A stretch of 64,000 nucleotides of DNA, from positions 15,574 to 79,573 of the forward strand of contig JBJKUL010000002.1 of assembly GCA_045563135.1 (NCBI GenBank), written 5' to 3'. The position numbers and the translations under genes were made by a program. Position 1 is the stretch's first letter, and each line of letters opens with the position of its first letter. The notes beneath the pieces are model-generated. The model made no database searches. It saw only the letters and a program-made list of their open reading frames with translations, and had not been told where the DNA came from. This DNA comes from Actinomarina sp002308095 (GTDB lineage Bacteria > Actinomycetota > Acidimicrobiia > Actinomarinales > Actinomarinaceae). Below are positions 40,986 to 50,552 of the stretch, piece by piece.

Positions 40986-43500
40986 GGTACATTAAATCTT
41001 TTTGGTTTAATTCAACTAGTTCTCGTGAAAAATAATTTGTATACATATCATTTTCTATCCAGTTATCAACTTGGTCATCATAGTACTTAGACATGACATG
41101 ACCAGATTGTCCTGATGGAAGTACAGTTCTTGAATTATCTAAGTTACTCAGATCAACAACCATTCTCATAGAAGGGTAACTCCCTATTGTAAAATCATCT
41201 CCAAAACCCCAGTCTGTTGAGTTTATGGCAAAATTAGATCCGCTTGTTTCAACAGGGCCAATATTTACTAAACCTGTGAGTATAGGGATTCCTGCTTCTC
41301 CTAGTAAGTTTGTTGGATAAGTAATAGTATGTATTTTTCCCCACTCCCAATCTTTGCTATCTGAGGAATCAAAAATCTCAACTATTGCCTTATCAGAAAT
41401 ATTTAGTGTTCTTTCTAAGATGTCAGTTAAGTTCTCCTTACCTGATGTGTTCACATCATCCCATATAATATGATTAGGGTCTTTAAGCAGTGTTCTAAAT
41501 ATTTCAGATGTTGAATCAGAGTTACCTGGTTGAAGTGATATCTCATTACCAGCATTGTCGAAGACCACTAATTCTTCAAAAGTTTGTTCAGCTAAAGTTT
41601 TATAAAATACTGCCCAAGCTGCTGCTCCTGTAGACTCTTTGTTCATTTCAAACTTTTCTTCACTTATAGCCCACTCTTTAAGTTCGGTCAGTACTTGTGA
41701 GTCAATATACACATTATTAAAAACATAGGGTAAAACATAAGCGGCTGAGTAGTCAAAGTTATTAATTTGCATAGTCTGCATATCATCTATTGAGATCTTA
41801 TCTGCCATATACTGATTAATAACTCTTTCTATAGCTTTAGCTCTATAACCTCTTGAGTAGTAATTTGGCCATGGTTGTTCTGGATGAACTGACTGGTTTG
41901 CAGTGATAATATATCCCGATGATGGATTTAATGTATACGGTAAATCTTCAAAAGCAACAAATCCCTGCCAATCATTTTCGCTTAACCAACCTTCTATTGG
42001 CAAATCTCCCAACAAACCTTCTCTTCTAATTGGTAATTTTCCAGGTGATTGATATGCGATATTGCCATCTCTATCTGCGTACAGTAAATTTTGAGCAGGA
42101 ACGTGGAACTTCTTAGTTGCCTCTCTAAATTCTTCCCAGTTTGATGCATAGTTGAAATCTCTAATTCCTACGAAAGTTTTTCCTGGAGTTAAAGCTGACC
42201 ATGAAAGGGAGACTGCAAAATCATCAGGCAAGCTAATCCTTGCTTCTTCTCTAAAAGTACTTTCTCCGTCTTCGGAAGTTAGATTTATTGGGAAACTTCT
42301 ATCTGAAACAATTGGCCCATGGTGTGTTTCTCTTACTTCAATCACTATTGGTTCCGAACCTGCAACCTCGATTATTTCAGTTGTTCTCTCTATATCCACC
42401 CAGACATCATCAACTTGGTATTGATTTTCATTTCCAGGATTAATTTTTTCAATAAATAAGTCTTGTACGTCTGGACCCATATTTGTAAATCCCCATGCAA
42501 TATCACTGTTGTAGCCAATAATCACATAAGGTGAACCAGCAAATGAAAATCCAACTGAATCTAATTCACAATCACGGTTTTTAGGGAAGCAGTGTAAACC
42601 ATTTTCATACCAGATTGCAGGAAGTTGTACTGATAAATGAGGGTCGTTGGCCAAGAGAGGCATTCCTGTATCTGTATGGTTACCATCTACTACCCATGAA
42701 TTAGACCCTAGTGACTGGTTAGTCTGCATATCTTTTGTTACATATTTAATAAAAAAGGACTGAGTCATCTGTTGGAAATTTTTTGGGTTTCCAATAGAGG
42801 CAAAAGAGCCTTTCCCTTCCCACTCTTCAACTATATATGGATGTTCATCTGGGAATGGTGGAACAAGTAAATCTGCTATCTCTGGGGTTAATGCATTGTA
42901 TGTTTTTGAGTTTGAAATCTCTGATCTATAATTCCCGTTCAAATCATAAGCCATCATTTTCGCCCAGGCTAATGGATAGTGTGGTTTGTAGGTATCTACC
43001 ACGTAGTCTGGGTTTAAAAACTGAAGTACAAAATGCTCAAGACTTAATCTGTTTTGTGGTCTTGATTCAATATAAGCATTAATTCCAGCGGTATAGTTTA
43101 TTAGGTCATTCTTGAATTCAGGCTCTAGGTTTTCATACTCCTCAAGAGCAACTTTATGAAAACCAAATGTCCTAAATAATAAATCTGCACCAACACCAGG
43201 TTCTCCAATTAAAGATGCTAAACGACCTGTACTTAGATGGCTCCAAAATTCTAGTTGCCAAAATCTATCTTGAGCGTGTACATATCCTTGGGCAAAAAGT
43301 ATGTCGTCAACATTAGTTCCATATATATGCGGTATCCCTCTTTCATCTCTAATCACTTCGACAAAATCAGTTAAAGGTAGACCTGTGACATCAATCTCAT
43401 GGTCAGGAAGAGGCATTCTAAAAATTACTATCCCCGCAATTATTACAATTGCCTGTAAGCCTATGAGTGTAACAATCACCCATTTAAGAAATTTTTTCAT
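40975..43500 (-). CDS. Penicillin acylase-family amidohydrolase
   Basis: Penicillin acylases are Ntn hydrolases that cut themselves into two chains. The 841 residues begin with a signal/anchor helix (about 7-27), then the A-chain motif VIRDERGIPHIYG and AQGYVHAQDRFWQLEF. The self-cleavage site is the SLGSNSWVVDG motif, where S266 becomes the N-terminal nucleophile; NDPHL and GFSFAGSPYVIIGYN follow. The enzyme should be exported and may act on acyl-amino acids, acyl-homoserine lactones or other amides; substrate unknown. A good AGAGGA ribosome-binding site precedes it. Confidence 0.92.
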   Translation of the reverse strand: MKKFLKWVIVTLIGLQAIVIIAGIVIFRMPLPDHEIDVTGLPLTDFVEVIRDERGIPHIYGTNVDDILFAQGYVHAQDRFWQLEFWSHLSTGRLASLIGEPGVGADLLFRTFGFHKVALEEYENLEPEFKNDLINYTAGINAYIESRPQNRLSLEHFVLQFLNPDYVVDTYKPHYPLAWAKMMAYDLNGNYRSEISNSKTYNALTPEIADLLVPPFPDEHPYIVEEWEGKGSFASIGNPKNFQQMTQSFFIKYVTKDMQTNQSLGSNSWVVDGNHTDTGMPLLANDPHLSVQLPAIWYENGLHCFPKNRDCELDSVGFSFAGSPYVIIGYNSDIAWGFTNMGPDVQDLFIEKINPGNENQYQVDDVWVDIERTTEIIEVAGSEPIVIEVRETHHGPIVSDRSFPINLTSEDGESTFREEARISLPDDFAVSLSWSALTPGKTFVGIRDFNYASNWEEFREATKKFHVPAQNLLYADRDGNIAYQSPGKLPIRREGLLGDLPIEGWLSENDWQGFVAFEDLPYTLNPSSGYIITANQSVHPEQPWPNYYSRGYRAKAIERVINQYMADKISIDDMQTMQINNFDYSAAYVLPYVFNNVYIDSQVLTELKEWAISEEKFEMNKESTGAAAWAVFYKTLAEQTFEELVVFDNAGNEISLQPGNSDSTSEIFRTLLKDPNHIIWDDVNTSGKENLTDILERTLNISDKAIVEIFDSSDSKDWEWGKIHTITYPTNLLGEAGIPILTGLVNIGPVETSGSNFAINSTDWGFGDDFTIGSYPSMRMVVDLSNLDNSRTVLPSGQSGHVMSKYYDDQVDNWIENDMYTNYFSRELVELNQKDLMYLRP

Positions 43501-43527
43501 GTGTCCTCTTTTCTGTTAGATTAGGCC

Positions 43528-43932
43528 TCATAAGCTAAGGTTGTCTATCCAGTTTGATATTTCTTGTACTGTATTTTTATAAACCTCTAAAGCATGCTCA
43601 TCAGAATCATAAGAAGACCTACTGGGATCAACGAAAGAATTATGTATTCTATTTTTAGCATTTGGAAAAACGGGACAGGTTTCTTGCGCTGAATTACAGA
43701 CAGTAAGTACGTAATCAAACTCCTTATGGATGAAGTCATTAACTAATTTTGGATACTGTTTACTGATGTCGTAACCAACTTCAGCCATTGCTTGAACTGC
43801 GTAAGGGTTCACTTGTGTTTCTGGATGTGTTCCTGCTGAGTAAATTTCAGCTTCTGGGTACTTACTTTTAAGTAAACCCTCTGCAATTTGTGATCTACAA
43901 GTGTTTCCGGTACAAATTACGATTATTTTCAT
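43528..43932 (-). CDS. arsC: Arsenate reductase, LMW-phosphatase type (thioredoxin-coupled)
   Basis: The P-loop CTGNTCRS (C7, C12) and the later DPSRS region match the low-molecular-weight phosphatase fold. Two more Cys, C79 and C86, in TVCNSAQETCPVF, supply the relay of the thioredoxin-linked ArsC class that reduces arsenate to arsenite. No arsenite pump or ArsR gene is adjacent. A leaderless promoter TAGAAT (43939-43944) ends 6 bases before the ATG. Confidence 0.88.
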   Translation of the reverse strand: MKIIVICTGNTCRSQIAEGLLKSKYPEAEIYSAGTHPETQVNPYAVQAMAEVGYDISKQYPKLVNDFIHKEFDYVLTVCNSAQETCPVFPNAKNRIHNSFVDPSRSSYDSDEHALEVYKNTVQEISNWIDNLSL

Positions 43933-43954
43933 AAATATATTCTATTCAAATTGG

Positions 43955-43960
43955 TACCCT
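43955..43960 (+). promoter_or_regulatory. -10 box (leaderless) of gene 43967
   Basis: TACCCT ends 6 bases before the ATG at 43967 and supports that start over the in-frame codon at 43901. Confidence 0.5.
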
Positions 43961-43966
43961 AATCAT

Positions 43967-44263
43967 ATGGATTCACAAGCAAGTAAAGAAAAACGATTCG
44001 TCTCAACAATAGAAAAAGTTGTTATGTATGTCATGTATGCAGTTTTTGGTGTTATCAATGGGGCAATTATTTTTAGTGGCGATTATGAAGCACTTTTCGT
44101 GATGGTCCCCATCACCGTCTTCTCTTTAGGGGTAACCAAATGGGGAATGAAGTGGCAAAATGAAAGATATGTTCGCTCTGCAGAGAATCAAGACGATATA
44201 GGGGATTTAAAGACTACAATTAACGACTTAGAAAGACGAATATCCGAACTGGAGGAAAAATGA
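43967..44263 (+). CDS. Small membrane protein with C-terminal coiled coil
   Basis: The frame is open from 43901, but the leaderless box and the overlap with arsC favour ATG 43967, giving 98 residues. Two helices (about 17-35 and 42-58) are followed by a charged helical tail with heptad Leu/Ile (DIGDLKTTINDLERRISELEEK) likely to form a coiled coil. I do not recognise the family. It overlaps the DinB-like gene by 4 bases (ATGA). Confidence 0.65.
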   Translation: MDSQASKEKRFVSTIEKVVMYVMYAVFGVINGAIIFSGDYEALFVMVPITVFSLGVTKWGMKWQNERYVRSAENQDDIGDLKTTINDLERRISELEEK

Positions 44264-44745
44264 TATCACTAGAGTTAATGGCAAACCATATGGCATGGGC
44301 TAACCAAGAAATTTACAAAGAAGTGCAAAAGTTAGATGATAAAGTTCTGGACTATTATGTTGTCGACCCTGATTGGACTGTTAAAACAATCATGATTCAC
44401 ATCGCAGGAGCTGCACACTTATATGGGCAGAGATTAAATGGTGATCCTTTTTCCCGTTTTGAATTAAAAAACACTGAAGGTTCAGAAATGATAGATGAGC
44501 TTCTTACAGAACTTAACAGAATCGATAAAAGCTTAATAGAAAATGTTGATAGGGAAGATGGGGAGTTTACCTACACAACTTCAAAAGGTGAACAAACTGC
44601 AAAAGTCTCCGAGGTTCTCTCTCAGATGATTTTTCACGCAGGCGAGCACAGAGCACAGATTGTTGCTGCGTTAGATAAGCATAATGAAAGATCTATTAAT
44701 TTAGATAACTATTCAGTTTGGGGTTATACCAAAAGTTTGAGTTAA
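44260..44745 (+). CDS. DinB-family metal-binding protein
   Basis: DinB/YfiT proteins are four-helix bundles with a metal held by three His and include thiol transferases. The 161 residues have H47, H126 and H130 (HIAGAAH and FHAGEHRAQI) in the expected places. A mycothiol- or other thiol-dependent transferase role is possible in actinobacteria but is inference. It is coupled to the small membrane protein gene upstream. Confidence 0.83.
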   Translation: MISLELMANHMAWANQEIYKEVQKLDDKVLDYYVVDPDWTVKTIMIHIAGAAHLYGQRLNGDPFSRFELKNTEGSEMIDELLTELNRIDKSLIENVDREDGEFTYTTSKGEQTAKVSEVLSQMIFHAGEHRAQIVAALDKHNERSINLDNYSVWGYTKSLS

Positions 44746-44766
44746 TGAAGAAAAGTTAGTATTGAT

Positions 44767-45603
44767 TTATAAATCTAGGCCTAACTCTTCTGCCGTATAA
44801 CTCCATAATTTTTCCCTCAAGTCATCTTTATAAACAAGTTTGTTAAGTTTTTTTGTTGTGGGATTCCCGTAAATACCAAAAACACTTGGTGCATATATTT
44901 TTTTAGCTGATGTGTGTTTTGAGTTAATTGCTTTGAGAATGGGTTCCGTTCCTGTGTTAATGTTTGTAGATATATAAGTGAAGCCTGATTTCCTTATATT
45001 TGTAACTTTATACGGCCTAGATTGTCTTGATTTTGTTATACCTGGATGAGCAATTGCGACGGAAACTTTATTACTAGTTCTTTTTTCAAGTTCACAAGCA
45101 AACATTGACCTATACAAATTGGTTAAGTTGTATCGAGTACTTGAAGAAAAATTTTCCTCTCTGTGAAGATTTTCTAGTTGCATTTTTCTTGCGAGGTACA
45201 TTGAAAGGCTTGAAACCTGTACCATCCTTCCCTTGTTCTCAAGAAGATTATCTAGAAGTCTTAGTGTGAGCCTATATGCTCCAAAATAATTCACTGCAAT
45301 CATTGACTCAAATCCCTCTTCTGTAAGATTGAAATCTTGATAAATTAATCCAGCATTATTGTACAACACATCTACTCCGCTATAAGATTTAGAGATTTCG
45401 TTAGAAAAATTATCTATGCTTTTAGGATTTGAGAGATCTAACTCTATAAATGTTGTTTCTTCTCCTAAAAACTTTTCAGCCTGTTGTCCTTTTGTTTTAT
45501 CCCTACAAGCAAGAATAACCTTGTAGTTATTGTGAACTAATTTCTGAGCAACAGAGAGCCCTAAACCTTTGTTTGCACCCGTAACAATTGCTAGTTTTTT
45601 CAT
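44767..45603 (-). CDS. SDR-family protein lacking the catalytic Lys
   Basis: The 278 residues have the TGANKGLGLSVAQKL cofactor motif, NNAG, and the catalytic Ser in VQVSSLS, close to retinol-dehydrogenase/protochlorophyllide-reductase-like SDRs. The active-site Tyr-x-x-x-Lys appears as YNLTN, so the Lys that lowers the Tyr pKa is replaced by Asn. It may be inactive, or bind a ligand or use a different mechanism. The SDR at 51469 has the intact YSNSK motif for comparison. An AAGGAG ribosome-binding site precedes the ATG. Confidence 0.82.
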   Translation of the reverse strand: MKKLAIVTGANKGLGLSVAQKLVHNNYKVILACRDKTKGQQAEKFLGEETTFIELDLSNPKSIDNFSNEISKSYSGVDVLYNNAGLIYQDFNLTEEGFESMIAVNYFGAYRLTLRLLDNLLENKGRMVQVSSLSMYLARKMQLENLHREENFSSSTRYNLTNLYRSMFACELEKRTSNKVSVAIAHPGITKSRQSRPYKVTNIRKSGFTYISTNINTGTEPILKAINSKHTSAKKIYAPSVFGIYGNPTTKKLNKLVYKDDLREKLWSYTAEELGLDL

Positions 45604-45638
45604 AATTTTTTAACTCCTTCAATTCTATACTTAAAGGA

Positions 45639-45860
45639 ATGTATTATTTGTTAGCCTCTGGATTAGTTTTAATTATTTTCAGATATTTTAATCTCATACC
45701 AAGTCTGTCGAATAAATTTTGGAGATATGTCGATTATTTATTACTAATTTCTACTTTTGTGACTCTTTTATCAAGGATTCCACCATTCTTTTCTGGAATA
45801 CTTCTGAGTGCAGTTGTTTTTTTTGCTTGGAGAAAAGGCTGGCTTGATAAATTCCGTTAG
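45639..45860 (+). CDS. Small membrane protein, unknown
   Basis: The 73 residues contain two to three hydrophobic segments (1-17, 30-47, 48-63) and a basic end. There is no recognisable family. TATACT (45626-45631) ends 7 bases before the ATG. It is divergent from the SDR gene by 35 bases and overlaps the HExxH lipoprotein by 4 bases, tail to tail. Confidence 0.55.
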   Translation: MYYLLASGLVLIIFRYFNLIPSLSNKFWRYVDYLLLISTFVTLLSRIPPFFSGILLSAVVFFAWRKGWLDKFR

Positions 45861-46945
45861 GGAATTATCTCCAATAAAACTTCAACAGGCTGACTAACCC
45901 AAACATCAAACTCAGCAATCATCTCATCAGCTGATTTTCCAAAATTAGATTTGAAAGCTTCTTCAAATCCAAGATCTTCAATTTGTGTCCAAAAGTCAAC
46001 TCTGAACGTCTCTTCACTTGTGGTGTGAACCAAATAAGCGACAAACCAAGTTAAAACATCGTAGCTTTGGAATGATTCGTTATACCCTAACTCTCTTAAG
46101 CTTCTTCCATCATTGAGGTATGTACTAATTGTCTGGGCTTTGTACTCCATTTCTTGTTTGAGGTATCCTGGATCGATTCCTGGTTCTCTTGAATACCAGT
46201 ACTGCGCCATATATTCTGCTCCGCCCTCCATTAAAAACGGGACCTGTACTTCATCACCATTGAAATACACATTACGATTACTAGTTCTCCAATCACCATC
46301 TGTATCTGTACTTGGAATAGATAGGTTTGCGTGCTGATAAACATGGAAGTATTCATGAAGAACTACTTTTTTATAGTCATCTTCTTCAGGACCTGGATAC
46401 TTGGCAGACATGACAAGCGCGTTAAAGTAATATCCTAAATAATCTCTAATATATGAACTAACAGCAGCTCCTCCATCATCGATGTATCTATAAAATGGAG
46501 ACCAGCCATTACCGCTTCCATAAGGATCTCCGTTTGCACAATCCCATTCTTTATTCCAAGTTGGGTCTTTTTCAGATCGTACTTCACACCATTTTTCGTC
46601 TAATGATATTACTTCATCACGACCAGCACCAACAATCCAAATTTCAAGTGGTCCATAGTTTCCCCAATATCCTATAGCCTTGTCAACCCACTCAACAGTG
46701 ATGTCAATAGTTGCTTGTGAAACATCAGAGGCAGCATATACTTCCGGCTTAGCATCTGTAGCTCCCCAAAAAATTGAATTTACTGAATCTTCTTTAACTA
46801 ATTTTGATTCCTCAAGTACCTGATTTTCTTCTTCAGCAAATTCCTCTTGAACTGTTTGTGTTTTCTCATCAACTGAAGATGGTAGGGATTCCTCTGAACC
46901 TCCACAAAAAGATACTAAAAGTAATAAAATTAATGTTTTTTTCAT
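45857..46945 (-). CDS. Predicted HExxH metallopeptidase lipoprotein
   Basis: The N-terminus is a signal peptide ending at C14 (VSFC, a loose lipobox), followed by an acidic linker to about residue 55. The outer domain has HEYFH (H197, E198, H201) and a downstream EGGAEY motif (E240/E244) about 40 residues later, the gluzincin arrangement for zinc. Two Cys (120, 136) could form a disulfide. I do not recognise the family; substrate unknown. Its ATG overlaps the stop of a tiny upstream ORF (ATGA), suggesting coupling. Confidence 0.72.
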   Translation of the reverse strand: MKKTLILLLLVSFCGGSEESLPSSVDEKTQTVQEEFAEEENQVLEESKLVKEDSVNSIFWGATDAKPEVYAASDVSQATIDITVEWVDKAIGYWGNYGPLEIWIVGAGRDEVISLDEKWCEVRSEKDPTWNKEWDCANGDPYGSGNGWSPFYRYIDDGGAAVSSYIRDYLGYYFNALVMSAKYPGPEEDDYKKVVLHEYFHVYQHANLSIPSTDTDGDWRTSNRNVYFNGDEVQVPFLMEGGAEYMAQYWYSREPGIDPGYLKQEMEYKAQTISTYLNDGRSLRELGYNESFQSYDVLTWFVAYLVHTTSEETFRVDFWTQIEDLGFEEAFKSNFGKSADEMIAEFDVWVSQPVEVLLEIIP

Positions 46946-47080
46946 CTGTAATACTTATTATTTTTTAACAACCAATTAATTGCTAAAAACAATCCAATAA
47001 TAGCAACCAATACTGTAAAATTTGGAAAGTTCCAAAGGAAAATTAAGGAAAATACGACAGTAAGGAAAATTACTAACAAT
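46946..47080 (-). CDS. Possible small membrane ORF, 5' end unclear
   Basis: Frame open from about 47098 to a TGA that overlaps the ATG of the lipoprotein gene (stop at 46943-46945 region). About 43 codons encode two hydrophobic stretches and a basic NNKYYR end. The natural ATG at 47084-47086, just after the MFS stop, is out of frame by one base, as though an indel had broken it; TTG is the in-frame alternative. The clean hydrophobic sequence and ATGA overlap argue that it is or was a gene. Confidence 0.4.
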
Positions 47081-47086
47081 TTACAT

Positions 47087-48381
47087 CTAACTTTCTTTTG
47101 TTATCTCTTTAACCTGCCTAGAGAGAGTTCTTAAGTTTTTGTTATTTAAATTTACAACCCATAGCCCTACATATAACCACTCCTACTATAAAAAATAATA
47201 AAGCATAACCTCTTCCGGGACCCAGATCCTACCAGGGGAGACAAGTATAGTCAGCATTATTCTGGATAAAAAGTCAAACTCTAAGTAATCTCCTAATGGC
47301 CCAGCAATAATAACCCCTAGAGGCCTTAACATTTGAGCAATTGTACCCCTTAGTGCCAACGCTCTACCTCTAATATCTTCAGTAGTAATGGCTAGCCATG
47401 CTCCAGAGGAAACAGTGTATTGTACAGTTCCACTAACTCCACCTATTACCCCGTGGATACACAGTAGAAATAATGCTTGGTCGGATCGACCCTAGAACTA
47501 AGCTTAAGCCTCTTAAAAGTCCCATATATATAGCGACTTTTAAATTTCCCTGAAGCTTATCAGCTAATCGAAGTGAGATCATTGAACCGAAGAGAAAAGC
47601 TACTCCAATACTCGACTCAACAATACCAAGCCCTCTTGCATCGGTAAAGCTCAGTATCATCGGAGGTAGCAAGACTTGAAGTAAAGCCCCAGAGAAAGTT
47701 ACTAATTGCCAAAATAAGAGACTAAAGCTAAGTAGCCTTTTTGTTTTTTTAACCAGTTGTACGCCTCAACTAAATCGAGATAAATATTTTTAAAGGTTAA
47801 CTCGCTTTTTGTTTCAATTTTTTTGCTTTTGAACAGAGTAATTGTTGCAATCCCAAATAGACAAGATATTACATCAACAAGTATCACACCTGTTAGTCCA
47901 AAGAATGAGTAGATGAAAGCTCCTCCTAGTGGCCAATTAGAACAGAAATTGCTTCTGCGCTTTCAAATAAAGCTGAGACTTTTGTTACTTCATTCTTTTT
48001 CACAACATCTCCTAAGAAAGCACTCCATGTTGTCCAGTGAGCTATTTCAAAGATTCCAAATGCTAATGCAAATGGTATTAAAAGAGGGAGTGTCAAAATG
48101 TCATTCAATGCAAAATACCCAATAACGCACATCAGGACTGCAATTGTTAAATCAAAGATAATTATGAGTGTTTTTCTTGGAAACCTGTCGGCTAGTACTC
48201 CACCAAATGGTCCTGTAACTACTCCAACTATTGCAACAATGAATAAAATTGTTGAGAGAGCACTGGCTTTTCCAGTTGTTTCATATATCCAGACTCCAAT
48301 TGCAAAAAAAGACATAGCCGAACCCGTCCAAGAGACTGTCTGTCCAAACCATAATAAATATACTTTTCGTTCCATCGTCAA
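47087..48381 (-). pseudogene. MFS transporter gene broken by several small indels
   Basis: Joining four or five reading frames gives a full twelve-helix MFS protein: MERKVYLLWFGQTVSWTGSA start, GVLADRFPRKT loop motif, a middle with ITLFKSKKIETKSEL, SIGVAFLFGSM, EDIRGRALALRGTIAQMLRPLG near the end of helix 10-11 and a final GRGYALLFF helix and cytoplasmic tail. Breaks include one missing C near 47926 (CCC read as CC) and others near 47700, 47460 and 47215. Residue patterns are intact between breaks. It is a recent pseudogene or sequence error. Confidence 0.8.
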
Positions 48382-48432
48382 ACAATTTTAACTGAATCTA
48401 AAATAAGATGAAGTTGTAAAAAAGGGAATGAT

Positions 48433-49428
48433 ATGAAAACTGCACTCATAACTGGTGGATCGGGACATGTAGGAGCTAATTTAGTTAGAGAACTAACTGC
48501 CCGAGATTATAAAGTACGGTGTATCGATTTTGATGGAGACCATCAGGGCCTTTGAAGGGTATGACGTAGAGCTTATTACAGGCAGTGTCACAGATATAGA
48601 TCACTTTAGATAAAGCTTTTGCAGGGCGTTGATGTTGTTTTTCACACTGCAGCGATTATAAGTTTAGAAAGAAAGAATAGAAAGTCTTATTCGCTCTGTA
48701 AATGTAGATGGCACAAAGAATGTCTGTGAAATGGCGTTAAAGCATAATGTATCAGAAAGTTAATTCACTTTTCATCTGTAGATGCCTTTATAAGAGAACC
48801 ATTAGATGATCCACTGTTAGAAGATAGACCACTTGTTGTTGATCCAAATACAGTGCCTTATGATTTGTCAAAAGCAGATGCGCAGAGAATTGTTTTAGAT
48901 TTTTGCAACAAAGGTCTTAGATGCATCAATAATCCACCCCTCTGGCATATTTGGACCCAACGATTTTAAACCAAGTTTGTTTGGACAAGAATTCATAAAT
49001 ATAGCAAGTGGCAAAAGACCATACAGTATCAATGTTGGATATGACTATGTTGATGTTCGAGATTTAAGTAAAACAGCTGTGAACTGTGTTGAGCAAGGGA
49101 GTCTCCGGACAAAACTATATTGTTGGGGGGAATTATATGGACTTCATGTATCATGGCAGACGTTATGTCTCAAGAATTAGGAAAAAAACTAATGCGTGGA
49201 GCTCTTCCATTCTTTACGATCTATTTATCACTACCTTTATATTTCTTACAATCGCTTGTAAGTGGTACCCCTAGAGCAATAACTCTTGATTCAATTCATA
49301 CAATTAAAGTACAAAATAAAAATATCCCTAGTGAATTCGCAAAAGACAAGTTAGATCATAAACCAAGAATGGTTGAAGAAACTATTTCAGATACCCTTAA
49401 ATTCTTTAAAGAAATTGGTTACATTTGA
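48433..49428 (+). pseudogene. NAD-dependent epimerase/3-beta-HSD-like gene broken by small indels
   Basis: The start MKTALITGGSGHVGANLVREL is an extended-SDR Rossmann motif with an AAAGGGAA ribosome-binding site. Reading across frames recovers FAGVDVVFHTAAIISLER, SVNVDGTKNVCEMALKHNV, HFSSVDAF, the active-site VPYDLSKADAQR (Tyr-x-x-x-Lys type), LFGQEF and YDYVDVRDLSKTAVN, then a C-terminal half to 49428. At least six single-base indels interrupt it (for example near 48555, 48610, 48680, 48760, 48915 and 49100). No plain nonsense substitution is needed to explain the stops. Confidence 0.8.
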
Positions 49429-49553
49429 GCGTACATTTTTTAGAGTAGTGTGTCTACCAACAAGTTGCTAATTGGTTATTAAATAAACTCGTTTTGAAGT
49501 TGAAATTTAACAAAGATTTTTATAACTTGGAAATATATTAAGAAAGATTAAAT

Positions 49554-50522
49554 GTGATTAGCGAAGAGGCAAAAAAAGCCAAAGATAGGTTCAAACGCTT
49601 AGGATTTTTCATTAGGCTAATTTCTCAAAATCCTACAAAGTTATCTTCACTCAAAGTTCGATTACAAAGAGCTAATTTTGACTTTATTGTTGGGAGGTTA
49701 GGAAATAAGGCTGCAGGAGTAAGCTTCACTGAAACTAAACTTGGAGATGTCAACGCCTGGAAGGTGAGCACTCCAAATTCAGATCCAGAGAAAATATTAC
49801 TTTATTTTCATGGTGGTGCATACATCGTAGGTAATCCTCAGTCCTATTACCCAATGATGTCTCACTTAGCCGAAGCAACTGGATTTACTATTTATGTTCC
49901 TGATTACAGGCTGGCACCTGAATATCTATACCCTTCTCAACTTGAAGATGGTTGCAGTTCATATAAATCGTTAGTTGAAGAACACGGTTATTCTCCTAAA
50001 CAGATTGCTTTTGGAGGGGATTCTGCCGGAGGAAATTTAGCCCTTTCTACACTACTTAAACTCAAAGATGATGGGGAGACTCTACCTTCCTCTGTAATCT
50101 GCTTATCCCCTTGGGCAGACCCAGCTGCAACAGGTGATAGCTACAATCTTGAAGTTTGTGATAGAGATCCTGTTCTAGGACCAACTTTCAAAAAGGTTTA
50201 TTTAAAATATGGACTCGATACATATTTAACTTACTATGTTGATGATGCTGAAATGGATGAAAATAATCCTTACATTTGCCCTATTAGAGGTGATTTCACT
50301 GACTGTCCTCCAATAATGATTCATGTAGGTAAAGATGAGCTTCTTCTTTCAGACTCTCAGGCACTAAAAAAAGCATTAGAAAGAGATGGTGTTGTGCACG
50401 AATATAAAGAATGGGATGAATTGTGGCATGTTTTCCAAATGGAAACCCTTATTCCAGAGGCAAAAGAATCATTTAAACTGTTTGGTAGTTTTTTAAATAA
50501 ACACGTAGGTGTTTCTGTTTAG
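49554..50522 (+). CDS. Alpha/beta hydrolase, HSL/acetyl-esterase type
   Basis: The hormone-sensitive-lipase branch is shown by the oxyanion motif FHGGAYIVG near residue 88 and the nucleophile elbow GDSAGGNLA near 160; the Asp and His appear in HVGKDELLL and ELWHVFQ. It hydrolyses an ester of unknown nature in the cytoplasm. The start is a GTG; upstream AAGAAAGA is a weak ribosome-binding site. It is intact, in contrast to the broken gene just upstream. Length 322 is normal. Confidence 0.88.
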   Translation: MISEEAKKAKDRFKRLGFFIRLISQNPTKLSSLKVRLQRANFDFIVGRLGNKAAGVSFTETKLGDVNAWKVSTPNSDPEKILLYFHGGAYIVGNPQSYYPMMSHLAEATGFTIYVPDYRLAPEYLYPSQLEDGCSSYKSLVEEHGYSPKQIAFGGDSAGGNLALSTLLKLKDDGETLPSSVICLSPWADPAATGDSYNLEVCDRDPVLGPTFKKVYLKYGLDTYLTYYVDDAEMDENNPYICPIRGDFTDCPPIMIHVGKDELLLSDSQALKKALERDGVVHEYKEWDELWHVFQMETLIPEAKESFKLFGSFLNKHVGVSV

Positions 50523-50552
50523 GACATTGCTCAAAATATATCAATAATATTC

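Noticed and set aside
49086..49274. 62-codon frame inside the broken epimerase gene as a separate small gene
   Set aside because: It begins with the expected epimerase residues (GVSGQNYIVGG) and is one frame of the broken gene.
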